A stretch of 64,000 bases of DNA from Pseudotabrizicola formosa (GCF_002900965.1 NZ_PJOM01000005.1:157991-221990), one strand, 5' to 3'; positions 1-10,141 are shown, counted from the first letter of the stretch. Notes: generated from the sequence alone by a model not told the origin. Numbers and translations are program-made.

Positions 1-641
1 TGGCGATTCCCGGCCTGACCGCCGCCCATGCCGAAGGTCTGGTCGATGCGGTGGACAGTTTCTGCGAAACCATCGCGTTCACGCCCGACCAACTGGCTCC
101 GCTCTACGATCACGCCCGCGCTTTGGGCCTTCCGGTCAAGATCCATGCCGAACAGCTGTCGCAGAGCGGGGGCACCGCCTTTGCCTGCGGCTACAACGCC
201 CTGTCGGCAGACCATCTGGAACACGCAACTGCGGCAGACGCGCAGGCCATGGCCGCCTCCGGCACCGTGGCCGTGCTGCTGCCCGGTGCCTTTTATACCT
301 TGCGCGAAACCGTCCTGCCCCCGGTGGCCGCCTTCCGGGCGGCGGGCGTGTCGATGGCGCTGGCCACCGATTGCAACCCCGGCACCTCGCCGCTGACCTC
401 CATCCTGCTCACCATGAACATGGGGGCCACGCTGTTCCGCCTGACCGTGGCCGAATGTCTGCTGGCCGTCACCGCCCATGCCGCCCGCGCGCTGGGCCTG
501 CAAGATGTTACCGGGCGCATCGCCCCCGGCCTCGCGGCGGATATGGCGCTGTGGGATGTGCAAACCCCGGCGCAACTGGTGGCGCGGATCGGATTCAACC
601 CGCTGCATGCGCGGATCTATCAAGGAGAGCGGGTCGCATGA
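1..641 (+). CDS. hutI: Imidazolonepropionase, 3' part only
   Basis: The window opens inside this gene; about 212 C-terminal residues are visible, with the first whole codon at base 3. HutI hydrolyses 4-imidazolone-5-propanoate to N-formimino-L-glutamate, the third step of histidine breakdown, in the cytoplasm. Visible amidohydrolase signatures are [12 protein letters not shown] (metal or substrate His), SADHLEHA and the family-typical [10 protein letters not shown], whose Asp is the expected metal ligand. The stop codon overlaps the ATG of hutH (ATGA, 638-641), so the two are translationally coupled. The identification is firm from these motifs and from the downstream hutH-hutG-hutU order; the N-terminus lies outside the window. 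Confidence 0.95.
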   Translation, partial: AIPGLTAAHAEGLVDAVDSFCETIAFTPDQLAPLYDHARALGLPVKIHAEQLSQSGGTAFACGYNALSADHLEHATAADAQAMAASGTVAVLLPGAFYTLRETVLPPVAAFRAAGVSMALATDCNPGTSPLTSILLTMNMGATLFRLTVAECLLAVTAHAARALGLQDVTGRIAPGLAADMALWDVQTPAQLVARIGFNPLHARIYQGERVA

Positions 642-2170
642 CCGACATGATCCTGACCCCCGGCACAGTGCCGCTGTCTACCTTGCGTCACCTCTACTGG
701 CAGGGCGGCGCGCCCAGCCTGACCCCCGCCTGCGCCCCCGCCGTGGCCCGCGCCGCGGCCCGGATTGCCGAAGTCGCCGCAGGCGACGCAGCGGTCTACG
801 GCGTCAATACCGGCTTTGGCAAACTTGCCTCCATCCGCATCGCAGCGGGTGATGTGGCGCAGTTGCAGCGCAACCTGATCCTGTCGCATTGCTGCGGGGT
901 AGGGGCCCCGCTCGACGCCTCCGTGGTGCGCCTGATCCTGACGCTCAAGCTGATGTCACTTGGCCGCGGCGCCTCCGGCACGCGGCCAGAGGTGGTGGCG
1001 CTGATTGAGGGGATGCTCGCCCATAACATAATGCCGGTAATCCCCGAAAAAGGCTCGGTCGGCGCCTCTGGCGATCTGGCCCCGCTTGCCCATATGGCAG
1101 CGGTGATGATCGGCGAAGGCGAAGCCTTTGTCGGCGACACCCGCCTGCCGGGGGCGCAAGCCTTGGCAAGCGCCGGTCTGGCCCCGGTGGTACTGGCCGC
1201 CAAGGAAGGTCTGGCGCTGATCAACGGCACGCAGGTCTCCACCGCCCTCGCCCTCGCCGGCCTGTTCCGGGCCGAACGCGCCCTGCGCGCGGCCATCGTC
1301 ACCGGCGCGCTGTCCACCGATGCCGCCATGGGCTCCACCGCCCCCTTTGCGGCGGAAATCCACGCCTTGCGCGGCCATCGGGGCCAGATCGACGTGGCCG
1401 CCAGCTTGCGCGCCCTGCTGACCGGCAGCCAGATCCGCGACAGCCACGTAACGGGCGATGAACGCGTGCAAGACCCCTACTGCATCCGCTGCCATCCACA
1501 GGTGGCGGGGGCCGCGCTGGACATTCTGCGGGGCGTCGCCCGCACGCTGGAGATCGAGGCGAATGCCGCAACCGACAACCCGCTGGTCCTGTCGGATGGC
1601 TCGGTCGTCTCTGGCGGCAATTTCCACGCCGAACCCGTGGCCTTCGCCGCCGACATCACCGCCTTGGCGGTCGCCGAAATCGGCGCCATCGCCCAACGCC
1701 GCATCGCCCTGCTGGTCGATCCCGCGCTGAACTTCGGCCTGCCGGGGTTCCTCACCCCAAAACCGGGCCTGAACTCGGGCCTGATGATCGCCGAAGTCAC
1801 CTCCGCCGCCTTGATGAGCGAAAACAAGATGCTGGCGCACCCGGCCTCGGTCGATTCCACCCCCACCTCGGCCAACCAAGAGGATCACGTGTCGATGGCC
1901 TGCCACGGCGCGCGGCGCCTGCTGGCCATGACCCAGAACCTGAACTGGATCATCGGGGTTGAGGCGATGGTGGCCGCGCAAGGTGTCGAAATGCGCGGCC
2001 CACTCACAACCTCCCCCGCCTTGCAGGCCGCGATTGCCGCAATCCGCGCCCAAATTCCGGCGCTGGAGGCAGACCGCTTCATGGGCACCGATATGGAGGC
2101 GGCGGGCGATCTGGTCGCCTCCGGCGCGCTGGAGGCGGCCGGCGCGGACCTTCTGCCATGGGTGGCATGA
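638..2170 (+). CDS. hutH: Histidine ammonia-lyase
   Basis: This enzyme deaminates L-histidine to trans-urocanate, the first step of histidine utilisation. The start is the ATG at 638, which overlaps the hutI stop and follows an AAGGAGAG ribosome site; the frame is open further upstream but that part lies inside hutI. The protein is 510 residues, the usual length. The Ala-Ser-Gly triad that cyclises to the MIO electrophile is at about residues 143-145 within [14 protein letters not shown], and the catalytic Tyr is near residue 54 in VYGVNTGFG. The gene sits in an operon with hutI, hutG and hutU, so repression by HutC is expected, although the operon promoter is outside the window. Confidence 0.97.
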   Translation: MTDMILTPGTVPLSTLRHLYWQGGAPSLTPACAPAVARAAARIAEVAAGDAAVYGVNTGFGKLASIRIAAGDVAQLQRNLILSHCCGVGAPLDASVVRLILTLKLMSLGRGASGTRPEVVALIEGMLAHNIMPVIPEKGSVGASGDLAPLAHMAAVMIGEGEAFVGDTRLPGAQALASAGLAPVVLAAKEGLALINGTQVSTALALAGLFRAERALRAAIVTGALSTDAAMGSTAPFAAEIHALRGHRGQIDVAASLRALLTGSQIRDSHVTGDERVQDPYCIRCHPQVAGAALDILRGVARTLEIEANAATDNPLVLSDGSVVSGGNFHAEPVAFAADITALAVAEIGAIAQRRIALLVDPALNFGLPGFLTPKPGLNSGLMIAEVTSAALMSENKMLAHPASVDSTPTSANQEDHVSMACHGARRLLAMTQNLNWIIGVEAMVAAQGVEMRGPLTTSPALQAAIAAIRAQIPALEADRFMGTDMEAAGDLVASGALEAAGADLLPWVA

Positions 2171-2961
2171 TGTACCCCGTTCAGGTGCGCCGGGGCGACG
2201 GCCCGCTCATCCTCGCCTTCCCGCATGTCGGCACCGAACTCCCGCCACAGGTCGCCGCCCGCCTGAACGCCGAAGGCCAGCGCTTGCGCGACACCGACTG
2301 GCATATCCACACCCTCTACGCCAACCTGATCCCTGGCCTGACCACCGTCACCGCCACGCAATCGCGCTATGTGATCGACCTCAACCGCGACCCGTCAGGC
2401 GCCAGCCTCTACCCCGGCCAGACCACCACCGGCCTGATCCCGGAGACCACCTTCGACAATGTGCCGATCTGGCAGCAGCCGCCCGGCCCGCAGGATGTGG
2501 CGCATTGGCTGCAAGCCGTGCACCAGCCCTACCACGCCGCCCTCGCGTCTGAAATCGCCCGCGTCCAGGCGCGCCACGGGGTCGCAATCCTCTATGACTG
2601 CCACTCCATCCGCTCGCAGATCCCGTGGCTGTTCCCCGGCACACTGCCCGACCTCAACATCGGCACCAACAATGGCACCACCTGCGCCCCCGAACTGGAG
2701 CAAGCGGTGACCCGGATCGCCGCCGCCTCCGGCCACACATGGGTGCTGAACGGGCGCTTCAAGGGCGGCTGGACCACCCGCCACTATGGCCACCCCGAGG
2801 CGCAAGTGCACGTCCTCCAGATGGAACTGTCGCAGATCACCCATCTGGAGACCGAAGCCCCGCCCTTCGCGCTGCACCCCGCCCGCAGCGCCCATCTGCG
2901 CCAGACCCTTACCCAAATCCTCGCCACGCTGGCCGATCTGGCCCCGCGTCTGGCCCGCTGA
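2167..2961 (+). CDS. hutG: N-formylglutamate deformylase (HutG)
   Basis: HutG hydrolyses N-formyl-L-glutamate to glutamate and formate, the last step of the five-step histidine pathway used by many proteobacteria (HutH, HutU, HutI, HutF, HutG). I chose the ATG at 2167, which overlaps the hutH stop as ATGA; an in-frame ATG at 2158 is possible. The 264-residue protein has the family motifs FPHVGTELP near the N-terminus and [16 protein letters not shown] in the middle, with the zinc-site acidic and His residues, and HLPTG-type downstream blocks replaced by [10 protein letters not shown] near the end. Its presence implies a formiminoglutamate deiminase (HutF) encoded outside the window, probably upstream. 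A second, divergent member of the same family is encoded at 25103-25870 in another context. Confidence 0.93.
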   Translation: MMYPVQVRRGDGPLILAFPHVGTELPPQVAARLNAEGQRLRDTDWHIHTLYANLIPGLTTVTATQSRYVIDLNRDPSGASLYPGQTTTGLIPETTFDNVPIWQQPPGPQDVAHWLQAVHQPYHAALASEIARVQARHGVAILYDCHSIRSQIPWLFPGTLPDLNIGTNNGTTCAPELEQAVTRIAAASGHTWVLNGRFKGGWTTRHYGHPEAQVHVLQMELSQITHLETEAPPFALHPARSAHLRQTLTQILATLADLAPRLAR

Positions 2962-2973
2962 CAGGAGGCAAAC

Positions 2974-4659
2974 ATGACCCGCCACAACACCCGCGACATC
3001 TACCCCGCCACCGGCACCGACATCACCTGCAAAAGCTGGCTGACCGAGGCCGCCCTGCGCATGCTGATGAACAACCTGCACCCCGATGTGGCCGAAAACC
3101 CGCATGAACTGGTGGTCTACGGCGGCATCGGTCGCGCCGCCCGCACATGGGAGGATTTTGACCGTATCTGCGCCTCCTTGCGTGACCTCGAGTCAGATGA
3201 AACCCTGCTGGTGCAATCCGGCAAGCCGGTCGGCATCTTCCGCACCCACACGGATGCCCCCCGCGTGCTGATCGCCAATTCCAACCTTGTCCCCCACTGG
3301 GCCACATGGGCGCATTTCCACGACCTCGATCGCAAGGGCCTGATGATGTACGGCCAGATGACCGCCGGGTCCTGGATCTACATCGGCACCCAAGGCATCG
3401 TGCAGGGCACCTATGAGACCTTCGCCGAAGCCGGTCGCCAGCATTACGACGGCAGCCTGAAAGGCCGCTGGATTCTGACCGCGGGCCTGGGCGGCATGGG
3501 CGGCGCGCAACCCCTTGCGGCGGTGATGGCAGGCGCCTGCTGCCTCGCCGTGGAATGCGACGAGACCCGCGCCGATTTCCGCATCCGCACCCGCTATTGC
3601 GACGCCAAGGCCCATACCTTGGATGAAGCCCTCGCCCTGATCGACCAATGGACCAAGGCGGGCGAGGCGAAATCCGTCGCCCTGATCGGCAATGCCGCAG
3701 ACATCTTCCCCGAGATCTACCGCCGCATGCAAGCGGGCGAGCCGATGCCCAACACCCGCCCCGATATCGTCACCGACCAGACCTCGGCCCATGACCCGCT
3801 CAACGGCTATCTGCCCCGCGGCTGGACCGTGGCCGAATGGCAGGCAAAACGCGAAACCGACCCCGCAGCGGTGGAGGCAGCCGCCCGCGCCTCGATGCGC
3901 GACCATGTGGCGGCGATGGTGGGCTTCTGGAACGCGGGCGTGCCGACGCTGGATTACGGCAACAACATCCGGCAGGTCGCCAAGGAAGAAGGCTTGGAAA
4001 ACGCCTTTGCCTTCCCCGGCTTCGTCCCCGCCTATATCCGCCCGCTGTTCTGCAAAGGCATCGGCCCGTTCCGCTGGGTGGCCCTGTCGGGCGACCCCGA
4101 GGACATCTACAAGACCGACGCCGCGATGAAGAAACTCTTCCCCGACAACACCCATCTGCACCGCTGGCTTGACATGGCGGCTGATCGCATCGCCTTTCAG
4201 GGCCTGCCCGCCCGCATCTGCTGGATCGGTCTGGGCGACCGCCACCGCGCCGGGCTGATGCTGAATGACATGGTCCGCAGCGGAGAGCTGAAAGCCCCCG
4301 TGGTGATCGGGCGCGACCATCTGGACTCCGGCTCCGTCGCCAGCCCAAACCGCGAGACCGAGGCGATGAAGGATGGCTCCGATGCCGTCTCCGACTGGCC
4401 GCTGCTGAACGCCATGCTCAACGTGGCGGGCGGGGCCACATGGGTGTCGATCCACCATGGCGGCGGGGTGGGCATGGGGTTCAGCCAGCATGCGGGCGTG
4501 GTGATCGTGGCCGATGGCAGCGACGAGGCCGCCAAACGGCTTGAACGCGTGTTGTGGAACGACCCCGCCACCGGCGTCATGCGCCATGCCGATGCGGGCT
4601 ATGACACAGCCCGCACCTGCGCCGCAGATCACGGGCTGCGCCTGCCGGGCCTCCTGTGA
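2974..4659 (+). CDS. hutU: Urocanate hydratase
   Basis: Urocanase adds water to urocanate to give 4-imidazolone-5-propanoate, using tightly bound NAD+ as the electrophile. The 561-residue length and the motifs [16 protein letters not shown] at the N-terminus, [13 protein letters not shown] (dinucleotide-binding loop) and the C-terminal [19 protein letters not shown] block are diagnostic. The start follows an AGGAGG ribosome site 12 nt after the hutG stop. Its own stop overlaps the GTG start of hutD (GTGA), so hutD is coupled to it. Nothing in the sequence looks damaged. Confidence 0.98.
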   Translation: MTRHNTRDIYPATGTDITCKSWLTEAALRMLMNNLHPDVAENPHELVVYGGIGRAARTWEDFDRICASLRDLESDETLLVQSGKPVGIFRTHTDAPRVLIANSNLVPHWATWAHFHDLDRKGLMMYGQMTAGSWIYIGTQGIVQGTYETFAEAGRQHYDGSLKGRWILTAGLGGMGGAQPLAAVMAGACCLAVECDETRADFRIRTRYCDAKAHTLDEALALIDQWTKAGEAKSVALIGNAADIFPEIYRRMQAGEPMPNTRPDIVTDQTSAHDPLNGYLPRGWTVAEWQAKRETDPAAVEAAARASMRDHVAAMVGFWNAGVPTLDYGNNIRQVAKEEGLENAFAFPGFVPAYIRPLFCKGIGPFRWVALSGDPEDIYKTDAAMKKLFPDNTHLHRWLDMAADRIAFQGLPARICWIGLGDRHRAGLMLNDMVRSGELKAPVVIGRDHLDSGSVASPNRETEAMKDGSDAVSDWPLLNAMLNVAGGATWVSIHHGGGVGMGFSQHAGVVIVADGSDEAAKRLERVLWNDPATGVMRHADAGYDTARTCAADHGLRLPGLL

Positions 4660-5162
4660 ACGGCCTCTATCCCGCCGCCGCCCGCAGCTTCCGCCCGTGG
4701 AAGAACGGCGGCGGCCAGACGGCAGAGATCCTGTGCTGGCCCGAAGGGGCGGGCCTCAAAGACTTCACCCTGCGCCTCAGCACCGCGCGGGTGGAAACCT
4801 CCGGCCCGTTCTCGCTGACGGTGATCGAAGGCGGCGCCATGGTCCTGACCATCGACGGCAAGACCCACCCCCTCGGCCCCGGCAGCCCGCCTTTCGCCTT
4901 TGCCGGTGATACCCCCTGCACCGCGCAACTGACCGGGCCGCCGCTCCTTGATTTCAACGTGATGACCCGCCGCCCCCTGCGCGCGCGCGTTACCACCGGC
5001 CCCTTGGCCCCGGACGCCCGCTTTGCCCTGCTGCTGGCCCCCGCCGCCGGGCTGGCACGGCTGGATCTGCTGGATCTGCACCAGGCCGACCCAGGTCTGC
5101 TGGCGGCACTGACCGGCACCCCCGCCATCGCGGTCCACCTGCCTAGCCCGCCTCCGGCGTGA
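4656..5162 (+). CDS. hutD: HutD family protein
   Basis: This small cupin-like protein (168 residues) is conserved in proteobacterial hut operons. In Pseudomonas it has been proposed to act as a governor that sets an upper limit on hut expression; its biochemical activity is not established. The N-terminal signature [14 protein letters not shown] is typical of HutD. Translation starts with GTG at 4656, overlapping the hutU stop. The last 20 bases overlap the 3' end of the convergent repressor gene hutC, so there is no room for a terminator between the two transcription units. Confidence 0.9.
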   Translation: MNGLYPAAARSFRPWKNGGGQTAEILCWPEGAGLKDFTLRLSTARVETSGPFSLTVIEGGAMVLTIDGKTHPLGPGSPPFAFAGDTPCTAQLTGPPLLDFNVMTRRPLRARVTTGPLAPDARFALLLAPAAGLARLDLLDLHQADPGLLAALTGTPAIAVHLPSPPPA

Positions 5163-5859
5163 ACCGGCTGACCAGCTGGTGCCTTGCGCCGGGGTAGGTC
5201 TGGCTGACCAGGGTCACCCAAAGCCCCGCACTCTCGGTCCGGCGGGTGACTTCCAGACAGGCCTCCCCCACCGGCAGCGCCAGGGCCCGCGCCATCGGCG
5301 CAGGCGCGTTCAGCGCCCTTATGCGGTGCTCGGCCGATGTCCACGGGATCTTGCGCAACAGCCATTGACCGGGGGCGACAGCACGAAAATCCTGCTCCAG
5401 CGCGGCAGGCGCGCTGACCGGGTTGATGATGCGCGCCTCATGGCAGAACGGTTGCTCTCCGGCATAATGCACCCCTTCCAGAGCCAGCACCTCGGTCGCA
5501 GCGTCAAGGCGCGCGGCCTGCATCTCATCCTTGCGCGGCGGGCGCAGCGCCCGCAGCGTCAGCGCAAACCGCCACTCCAGACCAAGTGCGCGCACCTCGG
5601 CCTCGATATCGGGAATCGCCATCACCGCCGCCTGCGCCATCGGCTGCGCCACAAAGGTGCCCAGCTTCTTGCGCCGCACCAGAAAGCCTTCGCGGGTCAG
5701 CTGGCCCAGCACCTTGTTCATCGTCATCCGCGACACGCCATGGCGTTCCGCCAAAGCCGTCTCGAACGGCAGTTGAAACCCCGGCGGCCAGTCACCACCG
5801 GTGATCCTGTCGCGCAACTCTGCAAGGATGCGGTCGTGATGGGTGGTGCGGCTGTCCAC
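5143..5859 (-). CDS. hutC: Histidine utilisation repressor, GntR/HutC family
   Basis: HutC represses hut genes and is released by urocanate. The 238-residue product has an N-terminal winged helix (RILAELRDRITGGDWPPG, then the recognition helix region ERHGVSRMTMNKVLGQL) and a C-terminal UTRA effector domain ending in [20 protein letters not shown] prefer the GTG at 5859, preceded by GAGGG; the frame extends to a TTG at 5913 without a good ribosome site. The gene lies on the opposite strand to hutIHGUD and directly downstream of the Rieske oxygenase gene in the same orientation (63 nt gap). It may therefore also be read from the flavoprotein/Rieske promoter. Confidence 0.92.
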   Translation of the reverse strand: MDSRTTHHDRILAELRDRITGGDWPPGFQLPFETALAERHGVSRMTMNKVLGQLTREGFLVRRKKLGTFVAQPMAQAAVMAIPDIEAEVRALGLEWRFALTLRALRPPRKDEMQAARLDAATEVLALEGVHYAGEQPFCHEARIINPVSAPAALEQDFRAVAPGQWLLRKIPWTSAEHRIRALNAPAPMARALALPVGEACLEVTRRTESAGLWVTLVSQTYPGARHQLVSRFTPEAG

Positions 5860-5922
5860 TTGGCCCTCGCTCTGGTCAGGGACCAACCTAGACGCGCGGG
5901 GCAGGGGGAACAAGCGGCGGGC

Positions 5923-7056
5923 TCAGGGCATCTTGCTGGCGATATAATTGGCGAATTCGAAATTCGGCCGCTCCAGATGGCTCAGCGCCCCGGGGGTGGA
6001 CAGATCCGCACACAGCCCCCGGTACACCCGTTCCACACAGCCCTTGTCTTCCACATTCACATCATCCAGCAGCGCCTTCAGCGCCGCGAAATGCGCCGGG
6101 GCCTCCGGGTCCGCCGCCCAATCGGGCGCAAGGCCGCCGCCAAACAGCACATGCACCTTGCCCGGCCCGTCGGGCGTCAGGCACAGATACCAGAAATACC
6201 CCGGCGTCAGGGTGATCAAGAGGGCAGGGTAGATCGACAACAACCAGGTGATCCGCCGCTCCTCCCCCACCAGCGTGGTGTTTGACGGATGCGCCAGCGT
6301 CAGCGGCAGGGAGTCATTCTTGACGATGTAATGGTAATTGAACGCCGGAAACCCTTCGGGGCAGGTCATCTTGAGCAGATCCACCGTGCCGCCGATCGTG
6401 TCCTGATGGCAGACCGGCAGGTGATAGCTTTCCATGAAATTCTCGGCCAGCACCTTCCAGTTGGTGTTCCAGTGAAACTCCTCACGGAACGCCTCCACAT
6501 ATTTCCCCATATCCAGATAGCCGACCAGATCCTCCACATCGCGCAGCACCTCTGCGGGGGGCGGCGCATCCGGGTTCAGCGTGACCATGATCCAGCCCAG
6601 CCAATCCTCCACCCGCACCTTGGGCAGCGCGATCTGGTCCTTGCAGAACGATTCATTGAGCGTCATCGCAGGCGCCCCGCGCAAGCTGCCGTCAAGGTTA
6701 TAGGTCCAGGCATGATAGGGGCAGACGATGGCCCGTGTATTGCCGCGCCCTTCCAGCAGCGTGCTCATCCGGTGGCGGCAAACATTGGACAACCCCCGCA
6801 GCACGCCCTCACGGTCGCGCAGGATGATGATCGGCTCGCCCGAGATTTCCATCGTCAGGTAATCGCCGGGGTTGGGCAGCGCATCGGCCCGCCCGGCACA
6901 CAGCCAGTCGCGGGCAAAGATATGCTCCTCCTCCAGCGCCGCAAACTCCGGCGAGGTATAGACCGATTTCGGCATCGCCTTTGCCCGCGCGAAGGGCTGC
7001 GCCACATTGGCGCGCAATTCGGCAAGGGGGGTCAGCTCCGGGTCGTGGCGGGTCAT
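5923..7056 (-). CDS. Rieske non-haem iron oxygenase, alpha subunit
   Basis: A 377-residue ring-hydroxylating-type oxygenase. The Rieske [2Fe-2S] ligands are visible as CRH (Cys93, His95) and CPYH (Cys112, His115). The mononuclear iron site is in ENFMESYHLPVCH, with His212 and His217. The bridging position three residues before the first His is Glu209, not the Asp usual in aromatic dioxygenases; a bridging Glu is known in the carnitine oxygenase CntA, so N-dealkylation or attack on a quaternary amine is possible. The start is the ATG at 7056 with GGAGGTG just upstream. No beta subunit or reductase is adjacent, although the flavoprotein upstream could take part. The substrate is unknown. Confidence 0.85.
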   Translation of the reverse strand: MTRHDPELTPLAELRANVAQPFARAKAMPKSVYTSPEFAALEEEHIFARDWLCAGRADALPNPGDYLTMEISGEPIIILRDREGVLRGLSNVCRHRMSTLLEGRGNTRAIVCPYHAWTYNLDGSLRGAPAMTLNESFCKDQIALPKVRVEDWLGWIMVTLNPDAPPPAEVLRDVEDLVGYLDMGKYVEAFREEFHWNTNWKVLAENFMESYHLPVCHQDTIGGTVDLLKMTCPEGFPAFNYHYIVKNDSLPLTLAHPSNTTLVGEERRITWLLSIYPALLITLTPGYFWYLCLTPDGPGKVHVLFGGGLAPDWAADPEAPAHFAALKALLDDVNVEDKGCVERVYRGLCADLSTPGALSHLERPNFEFANYIASKMP

Positions 7057-7176
7057 CAGACACCTCCGTCTGCCATGGGTTCCTGTGTCAGAATGCGCAA
7101 GCATCGCCTCTCGGGCAAGCGCGCTGTGGCCGGATCGCCGTCCTTTGCGCGCGGCATCGGCCGGGGTGCCTGCGGC

Positions 7177-8409
7177 TCAGGCATGTGCAGGCACCCGCGC
7201 CGCAATATGCGCGGCCAGCCGTTCCGCATCGCGCCAGGCCCCCCAGATGAAGGCCGACCCCCGGCACGACAGCCAGGGCAGCCCGACGAAATACAACCCC
7301 GGCACCTGCGCCACGCCCTCGCGGTGCAGCGGGCGGCCCTGCGCGTCGAAGGCATCAATCTTGATCCAGCCATAATCCAGCGCATAGCCCGTGGCCCAGA
7401 CAATGCTGGTCACCCCCTCTGCCGCCAGATCCAGCGACAGCCGGGGCTGCGTCACACAACCCGGCAAGGGCGCAAATACCCGCGCGCTTGGCTCCTCGGG
7501 CAAGCTCAACCCATGGGCGGCGGCATAGGCATCCGCCTCATCCAGCACCGACAGGTAATTGGCATCCCCCCGCGCGATGTTCTGCGCCAGATCACCGTTC
7601 ACCGTCACCGCCCCATCGGCAAAGCCATTGGCCCGCCCCAGCAGCACCACGCCCTGCGCGGCCAGCCGGCGGAAATCCATCGTCTGCCCGCCATAGGCCC
7701 CGCTGACCGCAATCGTCACATGCTCGGTCCCCGGTTCCTTGGCCTTGGCGTCCCACTTGCCCAGTTTCCCCAGCCACCAGACGAAATCCTGCCCCCGGTA
7801 GCGCCGTGGCGGGCGGTCATGCGGCCCGACCGACAGAAACACCTGACGCCCCGACCGCTGCAATTCCTCGGCAATCTGCGCGCCCGACGATCCCGCCCCC
7901 ACCACCAGCACCGCCCCCGCAGGCAACTGGCCGGGCGCCTTGTACGCGCTGGAGTGCAGCTGCATCAGCCCCGCCCGCGCCGGCACCATGTCGGGGATCA
8001 GCGGCTTCTGGAACGGCCCGGTGGCCACCACCACCTGCGCGGCTTCGATCACCCCGTCCCGGGTTTCCGCGCGAAACCCCGCCGCCGTGCGGTGCAGCGC
8101 CACCACCTCCACCCCGCAGCGCACGGGGGCGTTGATCTTCGCCGCAAAGGCCTCGAAATACGCCGCCACCTGCTCTTTCCCGGCAAAGGCATCCGGGTCC
8201 AACCCTTCAAATTCCTGTCCGGGAAAGCGGTCATGCCAGGCCGGGCCATTGGCCACCAGCGACTCCCAGCGTTCCGACCGCCAGCGTTCGGCAATCCGCG
8301 CGCGTTCCAGCACCAGATGCGGCACGCCCCGTTGCGCCAGATGGGCCGAGGTCGCAATCCCGGCCTGACCGGCCCCGATCACCAATGTGTTGACAGTCTC
8401 CACAGCCAT
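7177..8409 (-). CDS. CzcO-like flavin-dependent monooxygenase
   Basis: A 410-residue FAD/NAD(P)-binding protein. The FAD Rossmann motif GAGQAG is at residues 12-17, a second dinucleotide motif GAGSSG is at 171-176, and the FMO-type ATGY motif follows near residue 340. These match the group annotated as CzcO or 'putative flavoprotein involved in K+ transport', whose members resemble flavin-containing and Baeyer-Villiger monooxygenases. The start at 8409 follows GGAAAGG; an upstream in-frame ATG at 8439 lacks a ribosome site. It is the first gene of a likely operon with the Rieske oxygenase and has a 19-bp palindrome centred 89 nt upstream. The substrate is not deducible from the sequence. Confidence 0.85.
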   Translation of the reverse strand: MAVETVNTLVIGAGQAGIATSAHLAQRGVPHLVLERARIAERWRSERWESLVANGPAWHDRFPGQEFEGLDPDAFAGKEQVAAYFEAFAAKINAPVRCGVEVVALHRTAAGFRAETRDGVIEAAQVVVATGPFQKPLIPDMVPARAGLMQLHSSAYKAPGQLPAGAVLVVGAGSSGAQIAEELQRSGRQVFLSVGPHDRPPRRYRGQDFVWWLGKLGKWDAKAKEPGTEHVTIAVSGAYGGQTMDFRRLAAQGVVLLGRANGFADGAVTVNGDLAQNIARGDANYLSVLDEADAYAAAHGLSLPEEPSARVFAPLPGCVTQPRLSLDLAAEGVTSIVWATGYALDYGWIKIDAFDAQGRPLHREGVAQVPGLYFVGLPWLSCRGSAFIWGAWRDAERLAAHIAARVPAHA

Positions 8410-8488
8410 CGGCCACCCTTTCCGCAACAGGATGCCCACAGACTACCCCGCCCCCTGCTTTGGAAAAACCATGACCTGTCTTAGCTTT

Positions 8489-8507
8489 GCTTAGGCACCG
8501 CCTAAGC
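8489..8507. promoter_or_regulatory. Candidate LysR operator upstream of the flavoprotein gene
   Basis: A perfect inverted repeat, GCTTAGG-CACCG-CCTAAGC, lies between the LysR gene (its stop codon overlaps the site) and the flavoprotein start at 8409; the centre is 89 nt from that ATG. The inner part TAGG-N5-CCTA fits the T-N11-A pattern of LysR boxes. The same arms recur at 10635-10653 at the same distance from another start codon. A partial direct repeat (TCTTAGC) is next to it at 8480-8486. Confidence 0.7.
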
Positions 8508-9446
8508 GCCGGGGTCCACAACCGGGCGCAGGCTGCGCACCTTGTCGGGCGTCAGCGCCTCGCGGCAATGGGTCACAAAGCTGCGCACCGTCAGCGCGGC
8601 CTGCGCCCCCGGCGTCAGGATCAGCCCCAGCCGCATCGGCCGCACCGCCCCCACCAGCGGCACAAAGCGCAGCGGCTGGCCATCGGGCGACCGGTCCGAC
8701 CAAGGCCGGATATTGGCGATGGAATAGCCAAAGCCTTGCCCGACAAGGCTTTGCATCACCCCCATGTCCCGCGTCCGCTCCACGATTCGCGGCTTGACCC
8801 CATCCGCCTCAAAGCAGGACAGGAAATAATCGGCCGACAAGGGCAGATCCAGCAGCACCATCGGATGCGCGGCCAGATCCTGCGGGGTCACAGTCTCGCA
8901 CCCGGCCAGCGGATGGCCAACCGCCAGCACGGCATAGGGGGTCAAGCTGACCAGCGGCACAAATTCAAGCTCCGCTGGGATGTTGAGGTCATAGCCCAAG
9001 GCGGCGTCCAGCGTCCCCTTGCGCAAGCCGTCATACAGCTCTGGCTGGTCGCCTTCGGACTGGTGAAACGCCACCTGCGGATGCAACAGCGTGAAACTGC
9101 GCCGCAGCTGCGGCAGAATCACCTGCGCAAAGGTGATCAGCCCGCCCACATGCAGCCGCCCCTGCACCGTCTGCGTGATCGCCCCCGCCAGATCGGTCAA
9201 CTGCCCCGCCTGCGCCAGAACCTGCCGCGCGTGGTCAGACAGCTGCCGCCCCGCACTGGTCAGCGACAACCCCTGCGCATGGCGGCGCACAAACAGCTGC
9301 ACCCCGAATTCCTGCTCCAGATGCGCAATCGCGGCCGAGATTGAAGGCGACGACACATTCACCCGCTCCGCCGCCAGCGCAATCGACCCGGCCTCGCCCA
9401 CCGCGACCAGGTATTCCAGCTGCCGAAGGGTGAATCGCAGGGGCAT
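8502..9446 (-). CDS. LysR-type transcriptional regulator
   Basis: A 314-residue LysR regulator with the typical N-terminal helix-turn-helix (RQLEYLVAVGEAGSIALAAE, then VSSPSISAAIAHLEQEFG) and a periplasmic-binding-protein-like effector domain. It is third in the - strand unit RidA, DUF1028, LysR, 19 nt after the DUF1028 gene. It is the best candidate to bind the twin palindromes at 8489-8507 and 10635-10653, which would make it control both the flavoprotein/Rieske genes and its own operon. The inducer is unknown and is presumably the substrate of this catabolic block or an intermediate. Confidence 0.93.
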   Translation of the reverse strand: MPLRFTLRQLEYLVAVGEAGSIALAAERVNVSSPSISAAIAHLEQEFGVQLFVRRHAQGLSLTSAGRQLSDHARQVLAQAGQLTDLAGAITQTVQGRLHVGGLITFAQVILPQLRRSFTLLHPQVAFHQSEGDQPELYDGLRKGTLDAALGYDLNIPAELEFVPLVSLTPYAVLAVGHPLAGCETVTPQDLAAHPMVLLDLPLSADYFLSCFEADGVKPRIVERTRDMGVMQSLVGQGFGYSIANIRPWSDRSPDGQPLRFVPLVGAVRPMRLGLILTPGAQAALTVRSFVTHCREALTPDKVRSLRPVVDPGA

Positions 9447-9465
9447 GGCGGCCTTTCAGACGGGA

Positions 9466-10137
9466 TCATTCATCGCCGGGCACCCCATAGCTGGGGGCGG
9501 CGCTCGGGTCTGTCGCGCGTTGCACATAGGCCTGCATCTGCGGATGATACACCTCCCACGCCGCCCGCAGCATCCCGATTGGGTCATCCGCCCAGTCGAT
9601 CCGCAGATCGGCCAGCGGCCAGCTCAACCGGTCCGCCAGCATCAGCCCGGCGGAATGCACCGGCCCCGCCTCGCCCCCCGCCGCCAGCCCCGCCTCCAGC
9701 GCCAGCATCAGCCGCGCCCCCAGATCGCCCGTCGCGGCCTCAAACCCCGCAACCATGGCGGCGGGAACGGCCTCATGCGCCAACAGATTGCCCCCCGCCG
9801 CACAATCCACACCCGCCGCCTCGCCCCATACCCCCAACACCTGCCGCCCGGAATGAAGGGCGGTATGCCCCTGCGCATCGATCACCAGCAATTGCCGGTA
9901 ATCGATATGCGCCCGCCCCGCCGTCACCCTTGCCAAAGCCTCCGGCGCAGATCGCCCGGCTGCCATCTGATCCAGCAGCATCGGCCCCAGGCCTGGATCG
10001 GTCACATTCTGGCTTGCCACCGCCCCCACCCCGGCCCGCACATGCGCACAGCGCGCCGCCACGGCAGGCGAGGATGAGGCGATAACCATGCCGAACTGGC
10101 CGGTGCGCGCACAGCGCGCGATCAGCGAAAACGTCAT
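9466..10137 (-). CDS. DUF1028 family protein
   Basis: A 223-residue protein of the DUF1028 family, related to Ntn-type hydrolases. The N-terminus MTFSLIARCARTGQFG and the block GVGAVASQNVTDPGLG are characteristic. Members are often found near amino-acid or amide catabolic genes; no reaction is established that I know of. It starts 4 nt after the RidA stop, so the two are coupled. In this context it may hydrolyse an amide or imide intermediate, but that is inference only. Confidence 0.85.
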   Translation of the reverse strand: MTFSLIARCARTGQFGMVIASSSPAVAARCAHVRAGVGAVASQNVTDPGLGPMLLDQMAAGRSAPEALARVTAGRAHIDYRQLLVIDAQGHTALHSGRQVLGVWGEAAGVDCAAGGNLLAHEAVPAAMVAGFEAATGDLGARLMLALEAGLAAGGEAGPVHSAGLMLADRLSWPLADLRIDWADDPIGMLRAAWEVYHPQMQAYVQRATDPSAAPSYGVPGDE

Positions 10138-10141
10138 GGCG

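Noticed and set aside
6289..8484. A 730-codon open frame on + opposite the Rieske and flavoprotein genes
   Set aside because: It is the complement of two well-supported enzymes, and its Arg/Gln/Pro/His-rich translation shows no domain.
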